64,000 nt of DNA from Cyathus striatus (Eukaryota; Basidiomycota; Agaricomycetes; Agaricales; Nidulariaceae): NCBI GenBank assembly GCA_025738555.1, contig JAOVFP010000003.1, positions 372,001-436,000 of the forward strand, given 5' to 3'. Made by a program: the position numbers and the translations under genes. Below, in pieces: positions 1 to 13,159 of the stretch (its first letter is position 1; each line of letters begins with the position of its first letter). Below the pieces are notes generated by a model. It saw only the letters and a list, made by a program, of their open reading frames with translations. It did no database searches and was not told the DNA's origin.

Positions 1-1000
1 AGGAAGGTGTTGGATGTGAGAATGATAGCCAGTGGGCCATCAGACCACATTCCCTGAATGTACCGCTCAGTAATGGGTGTTGACTCATTTTCTTTTCGAA
101 GCAGTTGGAATACACCTGTTGAAATATGTATCAGACCACCACTAGTGTAAATGAATGAATAATATGTGTACTTGCCATTTATACCGAGGCCACCAGGTGA
201 GTGCTCAACCTTCATCTTCGTGATGAAGTCTTTCTTCTGTTGTTGATCCATAAGACTGTCATCATAGAGAGCGGGCATCTTTCCATCTAATATAACCTTT
301 GTTGAAGATGCTAACATATTGTTAGTTTGAGAATGAATTACAATGTTGTTAAGAATACATACCATTCTTGACACTTTGAACTGATGCCCCCCATATACCA
401 GCAGCCAGAATACACTCTCAGTATATGTCCTTTACCTCATAGGACATCCTTGTGTGTGGCGTGAGTGGGTGATTATGTGCAAATCAAGATTCTGGTTTAT
501 GTATATCCACAGCCATGCGAATCAATTCATCATGAGGAACAAACATGGTCCTATAAGCTTTGCAAGGATGCCATACCATGTTACTGATAGTTGCCTTCCT
601 GTTCAAAATGTGCACATAAGCTGTACTACATGTTAGACACAAGCACAACAATAAAGCACTGAAACTTACGGCAATGTTTCAAACAACCACCTATTTTTGC
701 TGATATAATGTGTGGACAGGGATCAGTGTCATGGACATTAGAGTCTGATACACGTCCTCTATCAAACAATGATACAAGTAAATCTTCATCAACATACCCT
801 TGGATGGTCAATGCTTCATGATGATGATCTTCTGGTGTCCATTTACTACAGCCAATGATGTAGTGGTACCTGTCCCCAGCTCTGCGCTATTTAAAATATC
901 AGAAAAATGTAATGGGATAGTGAAAAGCTTTACATACCTTTCACTGTAGCTGCATAATTGGCTTTCCAAAACCTCTCAATTGGTCACACATGTGACTGTA
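1..1000 (-). pseudogene. Decayed gene of an uncharacterised Agaricomycete family (3' end outside window)
   Basis: On the minus strand a multi-exon coding region reads off the left edge. Visible exons are 670 to about 886 (GCSKWTPEDHHHEALTIQGY, VDEDLLVSLF), 363-625 and 1-310. They are separated by introns 626-669 (GTAAGT..TAG) and 311-362 (GTATGT..TTAG, branch ACTAACA), and the phases agree across both introns. A further exon fragment (ERFWKANYAATVK) lies near 937-1000. The peptide includes WHPCKAYRTMFVPHD, AHNHPLTPHTRMSYEV and STKVILDGKMPALYDD, which resembles from memory a large uncharacterised family of mushroom proteins, possibly transposon-derived. Two in-frame TGA codons (484-486 and 418-420) interrupt the 263-nt exon, so it is called a pseudogene. 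The 5' limit is uncertain and no function is claimed. Confidence 0.65.
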
Positions 1001-1079
1001 TTTTTATTTTACATTGAATTACTTATTATTTAATAAATGCTAGTTTCTTTTCAAATATTCGTCCACTCAATCATATCAC

Positions 1080-2700
1080 AGTGTGATTTGGCCTTGTTTC
1101 CACACGTGTGGCTGGGACTTCCACACTGTGTAACGTGTCGCGTTTCGTACCTCCCCTTTGGTGGGTGGAGTACCCCTCGGTGCTGGCGATGAGGTGCCAT
1201 CGGATGTGTAATGCAGTCCTTAGAGCATAGGGTACGGGGACGCAAGTGAGTCCCCGGAGGATCAGGAGAGGGGGATCGGTACTGGAGTGTATTGGACGAC
1301 GCCAGTGGAAGAGTACGCAGTGATGCTACCCATGAATCTTGAACTTGAATTGCCATCTTGCTCTCTCCGCCGCATTGAGTCTCCTAAGGTTTTTCCCTTT
1401 CACTCTCCCCCTCAACGACTTCCTTAGTCATAGGCTTATCAACAACCCGGTCCCCGGTCCTCGTTCTCGAAATGGCCCTATTCCTTTCCAATCGCAATCC
1501 TCACATCAGCTGCTCTCTCCTCTCCGACTCAGACAGCGTCTTCCCAACCTTACAACCCTTATATGTTCCAGTAACACTGAACAAAGGCAATCGTGTATCC
1601 ATACAGCCTGTTCTAAAGAGAGGTCTAAGACATCGAAGTAAGTTAGAATAAAAGAAGAAAGGTAGGTGGAAAACGAACTGACTTCTCCCCAGCCAGTAAC
1701 ATCATCAGGTGCGAGACTATCCTTCATCCTCTTTGTCTATGCCTATTCGCTTCACCGTGATGCTCCCTATAGTATATACAGCTTAGCAGCCCCGTTGATA
1801 GGTAGCTGTAGATGGAACCTCTCCATCACTCGCCTTTGACTGAGTCAAGGGTTACAGGATCCACCGCAGGACGATGAGATGAAGGTGTCCTCGGTCCAGA
1901 TCTTGACATCGACCTCGCTCTCCCCATCCACTCTTCGACTCGTGTTTTCGATGGTTCGGTGGGCAGTGTGTATGCGGCATCTTCCCAACCCAATCGTGTA
2001 TACGGGCTACAGCATTCACAACAGGGCGCTGAGGAGAAGGTGTCCTCAGTTCAGATCAAGACTATAGACATTAGAAACCGACCTATTTCTCCCAATCGCA
2101 GTTCCCTCCTCCACCGCTCTCTTCTCCTTGACCCAGACAGCGTATTTCGAGCTCCAATCCTCCATATTTCCCCGAAATCCCACACGAAGGCTAACTGTGC
2201 ATAGATACAGCATGTTCTAACGGAGGACCTATAACATCGATACAAGGTAAGAAGAAAAGGAAGAACCGGAGCGAAACACGCGATCTTATTTTCTCCCCAG
2301 CCAGTGAAAACTTATTCTCCCATTAACGGCGTAGACTAAACCTCTCAAACCAGGGTCCACAGCAGGACGCTGAAGGGAAGGTTTCCTCAGTCCAGATCTC
2401 AAATGCCCAGTGCCAGCAGTTATCGGTCGATGATTCTTATTTTCGTGTTCACGGTGGATCGGTGGGTTGGAGTAAGGTTGGACTCCGTTGGAGGCTCTGT
2501 GGAAATAGGAGAGTGTTTTCCCCACGCTGTCCGTGATGTCTTCAGCTGAGATGCATGGTGTTTCATGGTATACGACGCGTTGTCGAGGAAGTGGGTAGAG
2601 GTGGACGCGAAATATGCTTGTTGGCGCTTACAAGTTACGCATGTGGTGTAGTTTCTCACGCACTGGGCAGCATCAGCTGATGTTTCTGCTTTCACAGGAG
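1080..2700 (+). repeat. Dispersed repeat family R, copy 1
   Basis: The stretch 1795-2680 matches 40862-41640 in direct orientation at roughly 90% by eye, for example the blocks around GGATCCACCGCAGGA, CGGTCCAGATCTTGAC and GGTTCGGTGGGCAGTG. The part at 1140-1240 matches 40780-40860. Short open frames here have no recognisable domain and change frame between copies. It may be a relic of a retroelement or a subtelomere-like repeat; I cannot name it. Confidence 0.6.
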
Positions 2701-3890
2701 CCAGTCGGTTATTTGATCAGGTCTGTGCAACGTCCTGCACGATGGAGCTCCTGCTACCTGGATTGCATGCTGCCGCCGCCCTGCTATTCATGTTTAGAGA
2801 AGCAGGAGATTGTTCAGTCCAGCATTGAGGGTTGAGGTTCGTCCTGGGCTCGGTCATTCTGCCGCGCGACGTGCGTACTCAGCTTTTGCTGTAAACGGTC
2901 GGGAGTCAGCCGGCCATATATATCCCTAAAAGCTCGTCTATGTCTCCACACGCAAGCATACAAGGTTATGGCAGTACATTGATAGGAATGTAGGGTCTGT
3001 TTTCGTCATCGCATACCGTGAGGGCTATGACTTGGCTTTAGGATGAGAGGCGTGGGCCGTGGCACTGGCTGCTTTGGCGGATATTGGACGTACTAACCCT
3101 TCACGCTGGGCTTCACAGTTTGCGACGCCATCGCCAATTTCTTCTACGACGACATTATATTCCAATTTTGAAATGCCCAGTTGCTGCTTACAACCCCGGT
3201 GTCCATGAAGCTCTGACAACCTGGGTACTCGCTTCGAGGCTGTTTCTGACATATCCGACAGGTGGACCGGGGTCCTGTGGTTATGACGTTAGGACAGTCT
3301 TCATTCTTTCAGTGTTTCCGTTTGCGTATACGGCTTCCATTGGATGCGCTGGTCCTTATGAATATGCTCTAACATGATTGTTCATTCAAAGTTACTGACT
3401 TCACGACTGCATTAATACTTCTCAACTACAGTGTCATCGAGCACGCGTGTCTTTGGCTATTCTGGTGGTCATGAGCGTAGAATCATTAGAGCCTCGTCTC
3501 TCGCACCGCCGTATCTGTAGCTGCGGAATATGATGCGATCTATACCTGCGTTTTCTTCAACGATTTCCCTATGGTTTCAAGAGCTTTTAAGTTCTTCATT
3601 AACTACTACTTTCTCTCGGTGCACAATGTTCGTCACTAGTACTGGCGTTAAGGTCATACCGTTTGCACTGTTCGTATGCTGTATCGTTGCTCGAGCTGTG
3701 TAAGCTGTGAGGGGGGCCAAAGGGGATCAGTGTTTGATCGTTCAGTGTAGCAAGACTCGTATCAGTGATTCAGCCACTGAAACATGAGTGCCTGTTGAGA
3801 TCCTTGTCACACTGAACTGACATCGACACATAAATAGGTCTTGATGTAAGCGCTTGTCCCGTGTTGGTAGAAGTTCGGACATGGGACAAG
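2701..3890. other. Stretch without a recognisable gene
   Basis: Only short frames (75-97 codons) with no motif are open here. I see no exon chain with consistent splice phases. Confidence 0.4.
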
Positions 3891-4091
3891 TCACAAAATG
3901 ATACAACTATGGAAAGTAATTCGATGTACTGACACACATCAACTTGTCAAATTCACTGGGATAATCGCTCTAAATGGAAGTTACCGCGATGAAAATACAT
4001 ATATTCTCATGAGTATCCTCATGTATGATGTGCACAGGCCGACTATTATCGATTATGATGCCATATATGTTCAGCGCCGGTAAGAATATCT

Positions 4092-4097
4092 TATAAA
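4092..4097 (+). promoter_or_regulatory. Probable TATA box of the intact NACHT gene
   Basis: TATAAA stands about 57 bp before the first ATG (4154), inside the upstream sequence shared with the second NACHT copy. In that copy the matching position (about 15692) reads TAATAAA, so the TATA match is lost next to the broken gene. Assignment is by position and sequence only. Confidence 0.45.
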
Positions 4098-4153
4098 CCC
4101 TCGAGTTCGGTTGATGATCATTTCATTCCCACTTCCTCAACAGCGTCTCCTGC

Positions 4154-6792
4154 ATGAATCTTGTCATGGCATTTCGAAATGCAAGAAATACATGTGTTGG
4201 AAATCTTTATGCCGTCGACAACAGCCGCGGTGGTGAATCCGGTACATATTATTTTTTTCTTCCTTTCTTCACTCTTTTACCAATGGTCACAGAATGGGAA
4301 CGTCTGGCTAAAGCCTCCTGCCTTGGAGCTAATCATCAGTCAGAAGAAAGATATAATGCTCCGAAATGTCATCCTGACACCAGAGAAGCCGTGATAAATG
4401 ATATCATGAGCTGGGTTGATTCGGGTGATCTTGATAAGAGAATTATGTGGCTACATGGACCTGCTGGTGCAGGGAAGTCTGCAATTGCTCAGACAGTTGC
4501 TGAACTGTGTTGCATGAAGGAAATACTTGTTGCAAGTTTCTTTTTTTCAAGAACAGCTACAGAAACTGGGAGAGACAATGGAACTAAACTTGTGCCTACT
4601 ATTGCTCATCAGCTAGGAAATACAATTGGGCATGCAAAGGAAATTATTATGAATGAACTTGAAAGAAATGATGCATTGTTGTCATATTCTATGGAAGTTC
4701 AATTGGAAAGGTTGGTATTGGAGCCACTTGCAACTATGCATTTGCAAACAACTATTTCAAACATGAATACAGAATTGAACACTTCATGCCTTCCACATCT
4801 GGTAATAATTGATGGTCTAGATGAGTGCAACAGACCTGAAATGCAATCAAGAATTGTGAAAATGATTGCTGGTGTGGTATCAAAATCACAAATACATTTG
4901 AACTTTCTTATTTCAAGTAGACCAGAGTTAGCAATCCGGAACACATTCAATGATGAAACCATTAGTCAATTGTGTGTTCCATTAATTCTTGATAATCGAT
5001 ACAACCCCGATAAGGATATTGAAATTTATCTTCAAAGTGAGTTCACTACAGTGAAACAAAAGCATACACTAGCTTCTGCACTTTCAAATATGCCAAACTG
5101 GCCATCTGAGAGGGATATAGAAATCCTAGTACAAAGGTCATCAGGGCAGTTTATCTATGCATCCACTGTTATAAAATATGTTGCAGATGACCGACATGAT
5201 CCCTGTGAATGCCTTAATACCATCATTAGTATAAAACTAGGTGAGACAGTGCCATATGCACAACTGGATGCATTGTATACACATATTCTGTCTGTGGCTG
5301 TTGACAAATTGAAAAGCTACAACAATGTTCTACTTATATTTCAAGCACTGATATATCTGCTACCTACTATACCTCATAAAATACATATTCTGGCATCATT
5401 TTTAGGAAAGACAGAGCATCACATACTGTTACAGCTAACTGATCTCCACTCTATAGTTTATGTCCCCAAGTCCAATGAAGAAGGAATAAAGAATTATATG
5501 CATTTCTATCATGCATCTTTCAGTGACTTTCTGAGTGACTCTGTCAGATCAAAATGCTACTATATTTCTGAAAAAGAAGCCCATATAGCTATGGGGAATT
5601 GTTGTCTTGATATTATTCTAAAAAATGAAATTCCAACAGACATAGTTGATCAAAATAATCATGCCCTCTTTCATTCCTATGCTGAATTTATTATTCATTT
5701 GAACAGAAGTGAATTTGATCAAAATTTATTACAACAACTTTTCATAAGGTGTGAGTCTAATATGGATGCAATAATTAAAGCTCTTCTGAAGAATACCTTT
5801 GAAATACAGGAATGTTATTATGTGCTTAGTCTACTTTATAATTTTGATTTATCTGCAGATGCAATCTTTGTAAGTTGTGTTATTATCTATGCTGAAGATG
5901 ATTTTAATATGTGGTGTAATATTATATAGGATTCTGCAGTTCCATTGAACAAAAATGTCTCCAATATTTTCGGACAAATGCCATTTTCTGTGGCAATTGA
6001 CTGCTTGCTAAAAAAGGTTTCAATTTATGAAGATAAACATATTATATTGAATTACATAGAAGGAATATTTTTCCTTAATATGAAAGGTAGAATTTATATT
6101 GAAGAGTTACCACATTATGTTATTGGATGTATTTTATTGGGAGAAATGTTAGAAAGTCCCTTGCAAGCAGGTGATCATTTTCTCAATGAAATGAAGAGTG
6201 AGCAAATATTTCGTCATGCATGGGATTATGTAACTAAGTAAGTTAATAAAATTAATGAATTCATCATCATCAATGTTAACCATTTATTATGATAGTGAAA
6301 TTATTCATGGTCATGATGGGCAACCTTGGGTGTTGTCACATGCAATTTCTCCAATGGGCTTCAAATATTTGCTCGAAAGAATAAAACCATCCCTGTATTT
6401 TAAGACATTTCTTCAGGAATTTGCAAAAGATTTTGAGTACTGCTTCTCAACCTTACGGGATATAAGATATCCAGAGCATGTTATTGAAGATGAATGTGTT
6501 GTTGTTAGAGAGAATATACAATCACTGATGAGAACCATGGATAAATATCTAAAGGTGAGTTGTTTATTAGTACCATTATAGTACTATTTATGTGATTTTA
6601 CACATTTTTGACGGTGTATATTAGGATTGTAAAGCGATAGAAAATGACAAGGCAACTGAAAATATACACTATTATACTCACCAAATCACGAATTTTGGCA
6701 TTTACAAATTCAAGAATGAGTTAGATGCTAGCTACGAAATGGCTGTAAGATATTTTTGCAACTCTGAGAATGACAACTCAAAGAATGCTTGA
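4154..6792 (+). CDS. NACHT-domain P-loop ATPase (fungal NLR-like), intact copy
   Basis: Five exons join in consistent phase: 4154-4241, 4293-5869, 5930-6237, 6296-6554 and 6625-6792, giving 2400 nt and 799 aa. Intron 1 (51 bp) has no stop, so the frame stays open if it is retained. The P-loop GPAGAGKS is near residues 85-92. The Walker B-like motif LVIIDGLDE is near residue 200, followed by FLISSRPEL (sensor-like) and HASFSDFL (winged-helix-like segment typical of fungal NACHT proteins). The C-terminal half has no repeats or known domain that I can see. Such STAND ATPases act in non-self recognition or programmed cell death in some fungi; the role here is inferred from family only. A degenerate copy lies 11.6 kb downstream. 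The next in-frame ATG (codon 5, 4166) is an alternative start and is the only one kept in the second copy. Confidence 0.88.
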
Positions 6793-7190
6793 GTGCCATT
6801 ATGGTAGTGTGACTGCAGGCAGCGCATCATTCATTGTGTTATCTTAAAAATATATGATACTGGTGACAATAGCATCCACAATTCATACAATTTGGCTGGT
6901 ACTGTTATATGCTGTGAATTTTATATTCCATTACTGTGTTTACCTTCTTCTCTCTCACCAGTATTCCTATGTACAGTTATATATTACATGTTTCTACTAC
7001 TAGTATCACATTTCTATGCTCACCTTAGATACTCTGACCAGTATTTATGCTCAGTTCGTATTTTGCGTCTACTCACTTTCTGTCTTCTATTTCGCGTATT
7101 ATCATTCGTATTCCCATTGTCTTTTGCGGCCTATATTTTATCCTCGTGCGGCATCTGAGTTTTTACTCTAATATATTTCATCTGGGTGGC
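6793..7190 (+). repeat. 3' flank shared by both NACHT copies
   Basis: The sequence around 6880-7190 matches 18610-18760 and about 19080-19110, for example ACTGTTATATG and ATATATTTCATCT blocks. The NACHT duplication therefore included several hundred bases of 3' flank. No gene is seen in it. Confidence 0.6.
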
Positions 7191-7204
7191 GTTATGGCTC
7201 TCGC

Positions 7205-7380
7205 ATTCGCGATTAGGGCTGCCAACCGTAATCGTACAAAACGGCTACGATACCGTTGCGGCGCTCACGGATACCATACCGTCAGAGGTTCAGGAGCTCG
7301 ACCATACAGTACGGGTACGTGACGGTATTCACCTGTCGATACCGTCCCGTAATGCCATTTACGGCCGTATATATGGCTAG
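7205..7380. mobile_element. Possible transposon-end relic with CGGTA-type subterminal repeats
   Basis: AGGGCTGCCAACCGTAATCG is followed by many diverged ACGGTAC / GATACCG motifs in both orientations up to about 7380. This is the texture of hAT-like subterminal repeats. The second end and a target-site duplication were not found. Confidence 0.3.
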
Positions 7381-7799
7381 ATGTGACCGCATGCTTCGCC
7401 TTTCTAATTGGCTCAAGCCTCTATTAAAACTTGCAAAAAACTTCGGTAGTTCAGTCATATTTTCTACTGTATACATAACATTTCCTTTAACATTATTAAC
7501 CCTCATACTATAACACATGTAATTGGCTGATACAGCTGCGGTAAATAACTGAAATCAAGACTGCGTAGTACTTAGTCTGTGTTTCGATTATACACGGGCC
7601 CCCGGCCAATTACCACTTTGAAGACGCAGTTTCGACATCGAAGTGAACTTAACCCTAAGGTCCCTCCAGGTCAAGTGTCATGCACACCACCTAACCCACC
7701 TATACCCTTCCGTCTTCAAGTACACCCCCCTCCTCACACCTCCTCAACGTGTTTCCTTTCCTCCTTTCCTGAATAAAAATGTTAATATATGAGTGTCAA

Positions 7800-9190
7800 G
7801 GAGTATGCGAGAGGAATGTATATCACATACGTATCCTGCAGCACACATAACTCTAAATGTCATCAGAAACGCAATCATCATAAAAAACAAAAGACTCACG
7901 TCTAACATTCACAGGAGCTCGCACCAGAGGACGTAATAGTCACGTATTTCGATGAATCACAGCGCGCCCTAACAAGACGATGCAGGTTGGCCACTAGCCT
8001 TCACCGTGGAACGTAGGTGATTTCGTACCAGACATCATCCTCGAAAACGAAGTATTCTTTGCAGTAGACGATGTAGTAGCACCCGGCAGTGAGTACCGAG
8101 AAAGACAAAACGGATGGGAGATCGGCTGGGAGGAGCTCCACATTAGCTTTTAATCGACGAGGAACTTCGACGTACATGGAGTGAGGAGGTTAGACCTCGA
8201 TTGGTGAAAGAACTTGAAATGTTTGTTCTTCTGAGATTTGGATTCTGAAAGGCGTGCGTGGTGATGTAGTCTGTGTCAGAAAACCCGGTTAAGGGTGCTT
8301 CCAGGCATCCTCAAGAGAAGTCGAGAGTAGAGAAAGCAAGCTTTGTCTTTGCGGGTAAGGAGTACAAACGACATGCGTACTAGCTAAAATACTCTATCGG
8401 AATATTCCATATCATGTGACCACTGCGAGAGCGCAACCCAATTCTGACAGTCTGCACTTGGGCGGGGTGAAGTGTCCTTCGGCACTGGAATGGCTCCTTA
8501 TGCTACTCCTTAGTTGTGTTCTGGAGTTCTTGGAGCATAGAGCAGTAAGAACAAGAAGTGCATTAGTCTTTTGTGATGTCAATTCTGGATGGCGTGCAGA
8601 GTGTTCAAAGGCGTAGTCTGTGCTTGGGAGGGTGAAGTGTCTGTCAGTGCTGGTACAGAGGCTGCCTACATTACTCTTTAGATGTGTTCTGGAGACCTTC
8701 TACCTTCCAGCATAGGGTATGGGAATGCCAGGAAATCCTGTGAGAATAAGGAGGGGATATCAGGACTGAAGTACCTTGGACAATGCAGGTGAGAGAGACA
8801 TTACTTTTCATATGCCATTGCCGCCCCACGAGTGACCTCTTCCCTTCCCAATTGCAATACCCCTCTTCCATCATTCTCTCCTTCTTCAACAGAGACAGGG
8901 GACAGCGTCTTACCAATTCCCTATACTGCCCATGAATCTCGAACAAAGGCTTTTCATCGAGACAGAATGTACTAGAGGAACATCTATGATGATGACATAG
9001 GTAAAGAAGAAAAGCAGGAAGAAATGAGGATAATGAACCAAACACATATGCCTGCAGCTCTAGATCTCTCCTAAACCAGCAACCTCAGGCACCATCCCTA
9101 TCCAGCCTAGCCGTCCAATCGACAGCATTGATGGAACCTCTACAGCACTCGCCTTGGGTAAGGGTTACACCTCAGAATACTGAGGAGGTG
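7800..9190 (+). repeat. Dispersed repeat family R, copy 2
   Basis: Positions 8010-9190 match 50240-51240 over almost the whole length, with shared blocks such as GGGCGGGGTGAAGTGT, TTCTGGAGTTCTTGGAGCAT and GTGATGTCAATTCTGGATGG. The start (7810-7920) matches the starts of the copies at 13.45, 21.83, 40.2 and 47.97 kb. No intact coding frame is kept across copies. Confidence 0.65.
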
Positions 9191-10925
9191 CTAATATGCC
9201 TAGCATACTTCTACCTACTATAAAAACATTATTTCTATATTCTATGCACTACTTACAAATGGTATAATATATCTGGGTTGTAATTAGTAGCTAAGGTAGA
9301 GGTCCCGGACCATTAGCTAGCATGGGAACGATTCGCACTAATAAGGGACATAACTAGCCTAAGTAGGAAAGTGTCTAAGAATAGAAACACCAGGGTCAGA
9401 GCTTACCATAGCCGACCATGAAAGTGGCCATTTCAACTTGTGCAACTGTGTGCACCTTTTCAGGTTGCCCTATGCCCTAAATTGTTTTGCAGACCTGTGT
9501 GCATATTATTCATTTATATATTCTGAGAGTTTCAGATTTTTAGGTGAAGTATCCAGCTCAGAATGAATTTATTTGTTACAAGGACTCCAAATTATGATTT
9601 ACAGGGAAACCTGCCATGCCTAGGAAATTGAATGTCCCTTGATTGCACTATAAGCTACATTAAGCTAAGACTTCTTGAGCTGCTGACAAAGCAAGCTCAG
9701 CTGCATGTGCTTTACCTGGACTGATCTGCTGAGTTCTCGTCCTACTAATAGGACAATATCTCAATGACAGGGAGCTTTCTACACATAGAATTGCAAGGAT
9801 ATATTGTTCAGAACCTATTAAATACTTTTCTGACTTCTGCAAAGCTCAATATTTGCCTGATACTGCAAGCAACTGACTGCATCTGACACTACTAAATTTA
9901 GCATAAAAACAGAGATGCTCTTCTCATGCACCAAATAAAATAGTATAAAATAAGCGGAGTACATGATCCTAAAGATATTACCATTTATTGTAGCCTCCAA
10001 AAAAATCTAAGTAAAAGGAGCTTTCTATGGCCTTCGAGCTTCATACAGATACATGCCTGTGCAGGTGAGTAGATAACATATATGTATCAATTGCATACCA
10101 GATCTACATATATTGGGACCATATCAGTTATTTCTACCACCCAGGATATCAATGTAGCTTATTTATATACCTAACTATATTTTTATTTCAGCCTATTGTG
10201 GTGTTATAATGGAGGAGTAGCAGGATGATTCTTGAGACAGCATGTGAACCTATAACAAATTGAGGCTGCATTGACATTTTTATCACTTCTAGCTACCACA
10301 TCTTTACACGCTGAACCTGTTTAGAGTTAAAACTTTGTATATATGTAGCTACAGTATATTACTATACATATCACAAAAAAACCGAGCTTAATATGGTGCT
10401 GTGGTTGCTCAAATCACTCAATGGCCACTTACTACATGTGGCTGGATTAAGTAACGAACATTATGTAATCCTAGGCTCATATTTATCCTCCATCTGTGCA
10501 AAGAATACAGGAATTTCAATAAGTTCCTTGCTTTATTTCACACGGGACATCTTAGGATAGTGCACATACTTTCAGCTATGACTTCTACATGCTTACTGTC
10601 AATCTCAAGTTCCACAAAGTTTCTAGTGGCCAGTCCAGTGGTCAAATTTTTATCATTTAATACAGGAGGTCATTCTGTAGAGTCTCTAGCCAATTTAGAT
10701 GTATTTCAGTCTGATTCTACATAGCTTAACTCTTATAAAGATTGTGAATATGATGATATTGGCACATTTTGAGAGGGAAATGCTACAAAATTTCTACAAA
10801 AAGTCGAAATGTGTGAATATGGTCACTTTTTTTCATGGAAAGACTGCTCTTCAATGAAGAAAAACAATTTACTGGCTCTGGATAAATTAGGTTTCTTTTC
10901 TCTATCCATAATATACCATAGATAT
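9191..10925. other. AT-rich stretch without a gene; inverted homology to 24.43-24.6 kb
   Basis: No exon chain could be built. The segment around 10421-10530 (GGCTGGATTAAGTAA.. TATTTATCCTC.. CAAAGAATACA) is the reverse complement, with substitutions, of about 24460-24550. A second block, 9411-9435 (GCCGACCATGAAAGTGGCCA), matches 24541-24565 in inverted orientation. Confidence 0.5.
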
Positions 10926-10979
10926 GATACTTTATGAGTTACACATAACCCATTAAACTTTTACACATCATAAAGTATC
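10926..10979. repeat. Perfect 12-bp inverted repeat (hairpin)
   Basis: GATACTTTATGA at 10926-10937 is followed by its exact reverse complement at 10968-10979, with a 30-base loop. It lies about 80 bp before element E1a. Function unknown. Confidence 0.6.
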
Positions 10980-11058
10980 TATTGGCACAGTTTTGGCCAT
11001 TGTCCTTGCTGTTTGAGGCTTCATGCAACTTCAGGTTTCCAACAGAGATGCAAAAACC

Positions 11059-11440
11059 GAGCTCTTTACACTTAGCCGGGTGTTCTGTACGGATCCGCGC
11101 GGAATCCGTGCGGAATCCGTACGGAATTTTCGGAGTCTGTGCGGAATCTGCACAGATTTGGCAGAGGTTTTTTTGATTCTGTGCGGAATATGCACAGAAT
11201 CGAAAATTCCGTGCAGATTACGCAGAATTCCGCATTACAGACCTGAAAAATTCTGTACAGATTCTACAGAATCTTATTATACTTATTTTCTTTTGACTAA
11301 GCATTAAGTGTGACACTGTGCATGAAGTGTGACACTATGCATTAAGCGTGACACTATGCATTGAGTGTGACACTAAGCATTGAGTGTGACACTAAGCATT
11401 AAGTGTGACGCTAAGCATTAAGTGTGACACTATGCATTGA
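11059..11440 (+). mobile_element. Palindrome-rich element E1, copy a (5' half only)
   Basis: It starts with GAGCTCTTTACACTT, continues with dense 10-12 bp palindromes of the CCGTACGG / CTGTACAG / CCGCGCGG type up to about 11275, then seven or eight units of a 19-bp minisatellite. It stops abruptly near 11440 with no 3' end. It is almost identical to the first part of copy b (23458 onward). The 8 bases before it (11051-11058, CAAAAACC) are the same as the 8 bases after the 3' end of copy b. No coding capacity. Confidence 0.8.
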
Positions 11441-11535
11441 GCAGCGCTCCCATCCTGTCATGAAGCAGAACCAGTTCAGCTTCAGCCATTGGTGATGAGA
11501 GGTCCATACCCTGCTCACATGTCTATCACACTCTA
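11441..11535. other. Junction where the E1a satellite meets unrelated sequence
   Basis: The 19-bp repeat breaks off at GCATTGAG and is joined directly to CAGCGCTCCCATCC. No E1 3' end and no repeat of the junction bases is seen. Confidence 0.5.
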
Positions 11536-12024
11536 TTGATGGAACTGTCTAATTTCACATGCTTGACAGTTGATGATGTTCATTCAGAAGCTGAACCACC
11601 ACTAGCTACAGAATTCACTGAGTCAGTGCACACACAGCTCCTACCTGAGTCGATACATACACAGCTAGATGCCGAGAAAGCTGCGCAGACCGATTGTGCA
11701 TACCCTAGTCAACTAGTTCAAGAATCAACTCTCAACTTGCTCACCAATGTCCTGAACATTCAAGGTTTGGATTCTGTGACCCCAGGCGCACTGGATGATC
11801 TGGTGTACATGCAGGAACAGTCAGATATCATAGAGACCCTGCTCCATGGTGTATTCTTACCTGCACATAATGTTGAATGGGAGATATCTGAATGGCCATT
11901 CCTGGATGGCTTCCTCCAGCGACATCCCAGTCCCAGGTACAGACTTACAGTACTGATAGCCACTTGTAATTTACACAGGGAATTGACTATTGTTTGCATA
12001 TTGTATGATTTGAGTCAAACTTGA
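11536..12024 (+). CDS. Hypothetical protein or exon
   Basis: An open frame of 162 codons begins at an ATG. The acidic, Glu/Gln/Thr-rich N-terminal half includes two related ESVHTQL / ESIHTQL stretches, followed by GALDDLVYMQEQSD and SEWPFLDGFLQRHP. A possible donor (CCCAG|GTACAG) near 11936 would end the coding part earlier. No family was recognised. It is kept because it is the longest open frame in this interval and its composition is not repetitive; it may be one exon of a transposon gene or spurious. Confidence 0.35.
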   Translation: MMELSNFTCLTVDDVHSEAEPPLATEFTESVHTQLLPESIHTQLDAEKAAQTDCAYPSQLVQESTLNLLTNVLNIQGLDSVTPGALDDLVYMQEQSDIIETLLHGVFLPAHNVEWEISEWPFLDGFLQRHPSPRYRLTVLIATCNLHRELTIVCILYDLSQT

Positions 12025-13155
12025 GCACTGAGGTAACATCTGATTGGCGATAGTATTGTTCCACCTTCAATGTAATGTACTCAGATTGATGTGGTAATTA
12101 ATCTATTAGTGTAATAATATAAGTATATTCAAAAGCTATTATCTGGCTAAGTTTTGTGCTTCTTGGACTCATCTACTGCTTGCTTGCATTGCATATGTGC
12201 CTTCGCATTCCCTGTATCGTAAATTGATTCTGAGCTTATAAGACCATCAGTATATATATATATATTCAGCATGCTAACGATAGATGCAATAAGTCATTGC
12301 ACCCGCATCTATCCGAAAAAGCGGAAATAATGTAAGGCAATTAAAAACCTCATCTGATATACTATGTAAGTATATGTTGAGGATATCGCTGATTACACCA
12401 GTATGAGTTTTATAATTATTAAGTCCATGCTTACTTCTCATTTTATACCAGTGAAAATAAACTAAGCACATTTTCCACAATCACACATCTGCACTGTCTA
12501 ATATGATGCCTGCTTTGGCCGAATCGTTAAGGCATCGAGAATGGACCGCATCTCCAATAACACCAAAGAGGGATGAACGAAGAGAGAAAACCTGTAAGTT
12601 ATGCTCGTGTCCAGTTATCTTTCACACCGTTAAATATCCATATACATCAAGATGTTTCACGTACTGCGATGTTCATCCATTCACAACCAACAACTAGTAA
12701 GCCCGATTCGAAGCTTTGTGTGAGGAAGAACACAAAAATTATTTGAGTTCAAAATGTATGAACTTACTTCAATTTAATTTACCGGCCCAAATTGTACTAC
12801 GTAGATATAAATGACAGAGATATATTGAATATTCGAAGTCTATATGTGTGATCAAGTCTTCGGGTGTGGTAAGTAGTGTTCAATAATAGCTAAATGATAG
12901 GTACTGGTCTTGAACCTCGAGACTCAACAAATATTACTTTATAATTATGTATACATATAACAAACAAATCAAAGTACTATATACTTAATACATACATCAG
13001 AACTTAGAAGCACGATACAATTGCACATACAAAGCAGGGCGGTCAAATAGTAGTGGTAGATGTAAATATTTGTAGATAGTTGTAGATAAATTCAGACCAA
13101 CAGCGTACCGTACGGTAGCTTCTAATATACTTAGAGGGGAAAATGATAAGTGCCT
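12025..13155. other. AT-rich stretch without a gene
   Basis: Only short frames occur, plus a (TA)n run at about 12250-12265. I see no recognisable gene or repeat boundary. Confidence 0.4.
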
Positions 13156-13159
13156 ATGC

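Noticed and set aside
454..636. 60-codon plus-strand frame
   Set aside because: Antisense shadow of the minus-strand exon at 363-625, whose phase and splice sites are consistent.
12512..12600. tRNA-like A box (TTGGCCGAATCGTTAAGGC) resembling tRNA-Ser/Leu
   Set aside because: No convincing anticodon arm or properly spaced B box follows; the nearest GATTCGAAG is about 190 bases away.
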